Part shown: piece after piece, positions 62,501-64,000 of the stretch
How positions within the stretch are numbered: position 1 is the first letter of the stretch
Layout: each line of letters begins with the position of its first letter
DNA from: JBCCDY01 sp039030555
Lineage (GTDB): Bacteria; Bacteroidota; Bacteroidia; Cytophagales; Cyclobacteriaceae
DNA: 64,000 bases
Reading direction: 5' to 3'
Assembly: GCA_039030555.1 (NCBI GenBank)
Contig: JBCCDY010000015.1
Coordinates: 45,519-109,518, forward strand
Notes under the pieces: model-generated
What the model saw: only the letters and a program-made list of their open reading frames with translations
Told to the model about the DNA's origin: nothing
Databases searched by the model: none
Translations under genes and position numbers: made by a program

Positions 62501-64000
62501 AGCAAAGGCATGCGGGACTCCAGGGCCTGGGAAGGGATCTACTGCACCTATACCGACTACGATGAACTCGGGAGAGTCACCGAAGAAGGCTATGAGTATA
62601 AACCAGATATAGAACAAACTGCTTATATCGGCAACATAAGCGGAGTAACCAAAACCGTTGCAGGAGGTGAAGTAATCGGGGACGGAACTATCAATTCAGA
62701 TGCGTGGGTGTACGCCCAGGCGATTAATAAAATCACCCTAAGCGGAGGCTTCCGTGTAGAATCCGGAAGCCGCTTCAGAACAGAACACTTAGCAATAAGT
62801 GGAGGCACCAAAATATGGAGGAAACGCTTTACTTATGAAGATCATTCGGATAACACCTTCCTAAGAGGCGCCCTGACCAAAGTAGAAGTAAACAACGACC
62901 TGGAAGCAGACGTAGAAGTCGAAGAGAGCTATACCTACAACAAATACGGAGAGCTGTTGGAAAAAGGCATCAAAGTAGTAGACTACCAGAACCAAACCCA
63001 CAGCATCGGCTATGATTATGATAACGTAGGGAACATTACCAAAGTCGACTACGGAGTAGGAATGGAAGACGTATACTACCATCATGATATCGCAGGACGC
63101 CTGAAAAGTATAGGGACCGAAGAAGACCAAGACTACTTCACCGCCTACGATTACGATGAGAACGGAGGACTAGGCACAGAATACTTCGACAGAAAGAACA
63201 TCACCAGGACCTATAGCTACCATGACGAAGGCTGGCTCCACACTATGGATGACGACTACTTCACCGAAACCCTGACCTACACCAGCGGAGGCTACAGCGG
63301 TTATAGCAGTCACACCGGGATCATAGCCTCAACCTGGTTCGGGTTTAAATGGAGTGGAGCACCATCTAATTACAGTTATAAGTATCGATACGACGTATAT
63401 GGTCAATTAACAGAAGGTAACCACAGCATAGGATCAGATAATGATATAGGATTGCATGGTGGCCTAAGCTATGATGCCAATGGCAATATAGTATCCAAGC
63501 AAGTAGGAGGCCCAAGCTCCCCATCCAAAACATACCATTACTATCCGGGAACCAATAAAGTAGAGAAAATTGGAAACGGATCAGATACCGATTACCATTA
63601 CGACCAGGCCGGAAACGTAATCGCTTCCCTACCGAAAGGAATTGGAGAGATCGTCTACGACCAGTACTTCAACCTGACCAAAGAGATCAGGATTGAAGGT
63701 TCCAATATCTTAGGTTTTCAATATGGATCCAACGACCAGAGGGTCTTGAAAGCTTATACCATTCCCAGTTCTCCCGGCCTTGTGCCGGGAACCCCCAGTT
63801 CAGGAGATCCCGGAATAAATCCGGGAAGCTTACAAAACTGCGTGATGTACGTCAGAGGCGCCAGCGACTACCCACTGATCGAAAAACACCGATATGAAGA
63901 CGGCAGCGAAGACCTGAGGTACTACATCTACGGACCAGGCGGACTCATCGCCACCCGGGAAAGCCAGATCGGACCAAGCACCGTATCAGAGACCGCTACC
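56567..64000 (+). CDS. Giant RHS/SpvB-type repeat protein, 3' end beyond window
   Basis: Open for 2,478 codons to the right edge; I checked the frame at several points and saw no stop. A signal peptide (IKYILLCLLSVLVTAETSAQ) is followed by an SpvB-like domain (SFGLDPDQLGTGGNIVNQF, VPTGVAGLGWSFDYPKI). Two related jelly-roll/LamG-like domains lie near codons 1286-1470 and 1544-1735. Classic RHS/YD repeats follow (YDYQGRLTTR, YDELGRVTEE, YDYDNVGNITK, YSYHDEGWLHT, YDANGNI). YIYGPGGLIATRE marks the approach of the RHS core; the variable tip lies outside. Probably exported; polymorphic-toxin or surface-polymer roles are both possible. In-frame palindromes occur at 63773-63826. Confidence 0.87.
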   Translation, partial: MMKALEIKYILLCLLSVLVTAETSAQSENAVAAPSQKSFGLDPDQLGTGGNIVNQFNGEVSFPLSLGSVSANDGLSANISLLYSSAGIYEQVSNWNKEVPTGVAGLGWSFDYPKIVVDNKLTGTRIDDEFYLVEGGVSSKLILVKNTRIPGSDDTSGPRTYQLENHQFWKITYYETEEKWEIIKENGHKYIYGDKNSGRNTVQWVVYWDNWIGNSSRVNGQDRQGLVWNLCEISNRFNQSIQFTYLEQSNQVGSGGLEHTEASYLSKIEGAYGERIDIEYGNKKGEGDAPQIEWYDPHTEEAEPDGFQERYERKYIDRITQYNEYGYKLSEIDLKYDLYDYNDGSLTFYKRRLLEVENLFSNGESGAWIRFDYADRTKPSIEGKLTGITSSSGTSQTISYYESGLALGEFSQKASRIYAPDGYSEPSVYVGSDYVVVLWRQLTSGDHVETARNLKVEIYTWDGGWKKNTTTYNIPQVFAQRFWKGDWYEKYVKNNFYVDLQENYFQILHKDQTDNTYDVKLFHKTSDGAEKWHYQQFSSLDINTPGLSKPKRALSKRFSVLGGGVEDDRLFTFIWNGSSWNSEVLTEGVDVFRFDVAGTNNWVLVHSKATVSSAFYFFFLDEDNQWLSRKTVHSSMGTRPENTSFWYPSNSFAVVNPHDNKEHIVQWNKDYSSFQVIDGFSYDYDWGSDVFVIDNEFIGIDDRKIPMAIFTGDKSFNNPSLNIKNGWVFSENILNDQFSGSANYLGRGTIYYKFNRTENHGHPNNGGPLDLYDRYFLKYNNASYSWSVPSIPIDEEVGLGAFSNLGRPYSILTEGDVDAFDDDDFYASINLAYLDHKGDLSTSWEGQTYYLANEDHREIFDVSTNAFYVTSDSWNGRASCFKNGGFKDAPATLYGYTRQSLDATGISDDDFVAPKREESLANGRIWVAPVISPQHDFPDDIEICIGCNPPPPQPAAVDLKYSDLTSLRLNWVTERNKVYPVKSIVSNDGVHVEQMSFKYELGNANYDVTGTLPQFAEVTAVPGSVDPNSTPFGYTKTYFFNGLSEAQLSTSFPKGNNGNANTHYNFLKGGSYKTSIYNSSDDEISSQETSFKVIELDVFFDGVSKVGNAFYTRPVQQISTVDGITNTVNYEYDESNGAVSSTTTTNYNSTNQVEDIVSHNVYGKDKYGSSWPDQLLTPVVESYTTVNGTEVSRTATTWQDWGSGKWAPLSSYEAKASNAGNFPFTASPDLNKWQKLSEVIKRDNYGNPTETKDIEGIHSTVVMGFDGQVALGSVSNAESDEVLIENFDDGVFNDSDPRNWYSSGDWFIDEEGHLTKTASTNRYFGISSFSRQNNFIAEFDVKFNDTPANWALSFQFNKDGAASGPSATGHFLKMIPGNATDNIHMRLKNGSDHDFFKTVDFGKKWNHFRVVREGNHIWVYLNQDLLFEEAVTGLESYGGKFNFYASNITCQIDNIRIYPSDAYASSSTYDKDYGYVKEQIGESGLKTQFLYNAIQQQVATINTEGLVSETSMGYNSAEFNNGAYDPADPHISHQTTVRGEEGFYDDFNYNEENWLNKSAGGGNIATWQWGTGYLIHTNSGGPNTRSDNWVDSYRIPIEQVESGRVGFEFDLSLRTHGTGLGVGAILGGSNWTDRRFVHTSAFNFYIDGEKISINGGTAIDHNLEEDRTYRFKIVADIDNQEVTLFLNGKQLGMPVAFKVTESSLDHFAFIDHGKQAFPTGTEVYEYHFDNFTMYTNPIQSSTFHAAGGRTLQAQTEEEGGLLISEPIYDGLGRPHIQTVPTKVAANTFEYRSTFVDSYNPTTGVLTGEVRTGNGHDYAYSKTRYDDSPLSRVLESSSPGASMQMNANPNITADHTVEYAYGKLGDFIVEMNLPAGISLFPDRYAVSKTIDPDGFASYQVSDKVGRTVLSKTGDKVSRNIYDRSGNLVEIHPPNYFAPPAGSTSSDWIVRMTYDYQGRLTTRTINDAGTSRYYYDEIGRSKGMRDSRAWEGIYCTYTDYDELGRVTEEGYEYKPDIEQTAYIGNISGVTKTVAGGEVIGDGTINSDAWVYAQAINKITLSGGFRVESGSRFRTEHLAISGGTKIWRKRFTYEDHSDNTFLRGALTKVEVNNDLEADVEVEESYTYNKYGELLEKGIKVVDYQNQTHSIGYDYDNVGNITKVDYGVGMEDVYYHHDIAGRLKSIGTEEDQDYFTAYDYDENGGLGTEYFDRKNITRTYSYHDEGWLHTMDDDYFTETLTYTSGGYSGYSSHTGIIASTWFGFKWSGAPSNYSYKYRYDVYGQLTEGNHSIGSDNDIGLHGGLSYDANGNIVSKQVGGPSSPSKTYHYYPGTNKVEKIGNGSDTDYHYDQAGNVIASLPKGIGEIVYDQYFNLTKEIRIEGSNILGFQYGSNDQRVLKAYTIPSSPGLVPGTPSSGDPGINPGSLQNCVMYVRGASDYPLIEKHRYEDGSEDLRYYIYGPGGLIATRESQIGPSTVSETAT
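63773..63826. repeat. Two palindromic hairpins inside the RHS reading frame
   Basis: CCCGGC-CTTGT-GCCGGG (63773-63789) and TCCCGGA-ATAAA-TCCGGGA (63808-63826) are perfect hairpins, each preceded by a direct CCCAGTTC repeat or close copy. They encode a proline-glycine linker (SPGLVPGTPSSGDPGINPGS) that interrupts RHS sequence without shifting the frame. This looks like an inserted REP-like element. Confidence 0.6.

Noticed and set aside
59949..63130. Several minus-strand frames of 60-184 codons inside the RHS gene
   Set aside because: They lie antisense to a continuous RHS frame with clear YD repeats and show no domain of their own.

Overview
The window comes from a member of the Bacteroidota, most likely a marine or free-living relative of the Cytophagales (Cyclobacteriaceae or Reichenbachiella/Roseivirga-like). 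This is inferred from low-to-moderate GC, almost no Shine-Dalgarno sequences, 7TMR-DISM and MASE1 histidine kinases, DUF2911, DUF1080, and a YadA-like fibre next to a giant RHS protein. No rRNA, tRNA, CRISPR array or intact IS element was found. No database search was run, so all family names come from motif recognition.

Layout. 1-2.3 kb: the conserved translation cluster thrS-infC-rpmI-rplT, with infC probably starting at an ATC codon. 2.4-6 kb: a DAPG-hydrolase-like gene divergent from a Crp/Fnr regulator, tandem hairpins, and a MASE1 histidine kinase. 6.6-18.4 kb: a lipoprotein pseudo-phosphatase/Omp85 fusion, a class III nucleotide cyclase with polyphosphate kinase, three more Crp/Fnr regulators, an SDR, and twin PAS-DHp proteins without an ATPase domain. 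18.4-30.2 kb: a MITE-like element, a TolC/MFP/RND efflux operon ending in a K+ channel, a truncated HD gene, an NhaA antiporter with a cysteine-free thioredoxin-like front domain, an HD-PycTM membrane protein, and a fifth Crp/Fnr regulator. A 5-4-5 palindrome (TTAAY-N4-RTTAA, spacer often CTAG) recurs upstream of these genes. It suggests that much of 6-28 kb is one regulon read by the resident Crp/Fnr paralogues.

30.4-40.8 kb is housekeeping and stress genes: a micro-ORF plus SSS symporter, DUF2911, thioesterase, alkyladenine glycosylase, universal stress protein, phosphofructokinase, cupin, an exostosin-like protein, a 7TMR-DISM kinase, a VTT membrane protein and a YHS protein. 40.9-48.8 kb is a sugar-oxidation module: two Gfo/Idh/MocA oxidoreductases, a DUF1080 lipoprotein, two TIM-barrel isomerase/epimerases, and a GMC dehydrogenase with its gluconate-2-dehydrogenase-subunit-3-like partner. 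It resembles the 3-keto-glycoside route.

48.9-51.7 kb is a MoxR ATPase/VWA pair with a VapBC-like toxin-antitoxin unit between them. 51.75-54.3 kb holds an OmpA/PD40 protein and a lipid kinase. 54.5 kb to the window end holds a YadA-head-like fibre protein followed by an RHS/SpvB giant of more than 2,478 residues. The RHS gene is open to the right edge and carries two palindromic hairpins inside its reading frame.
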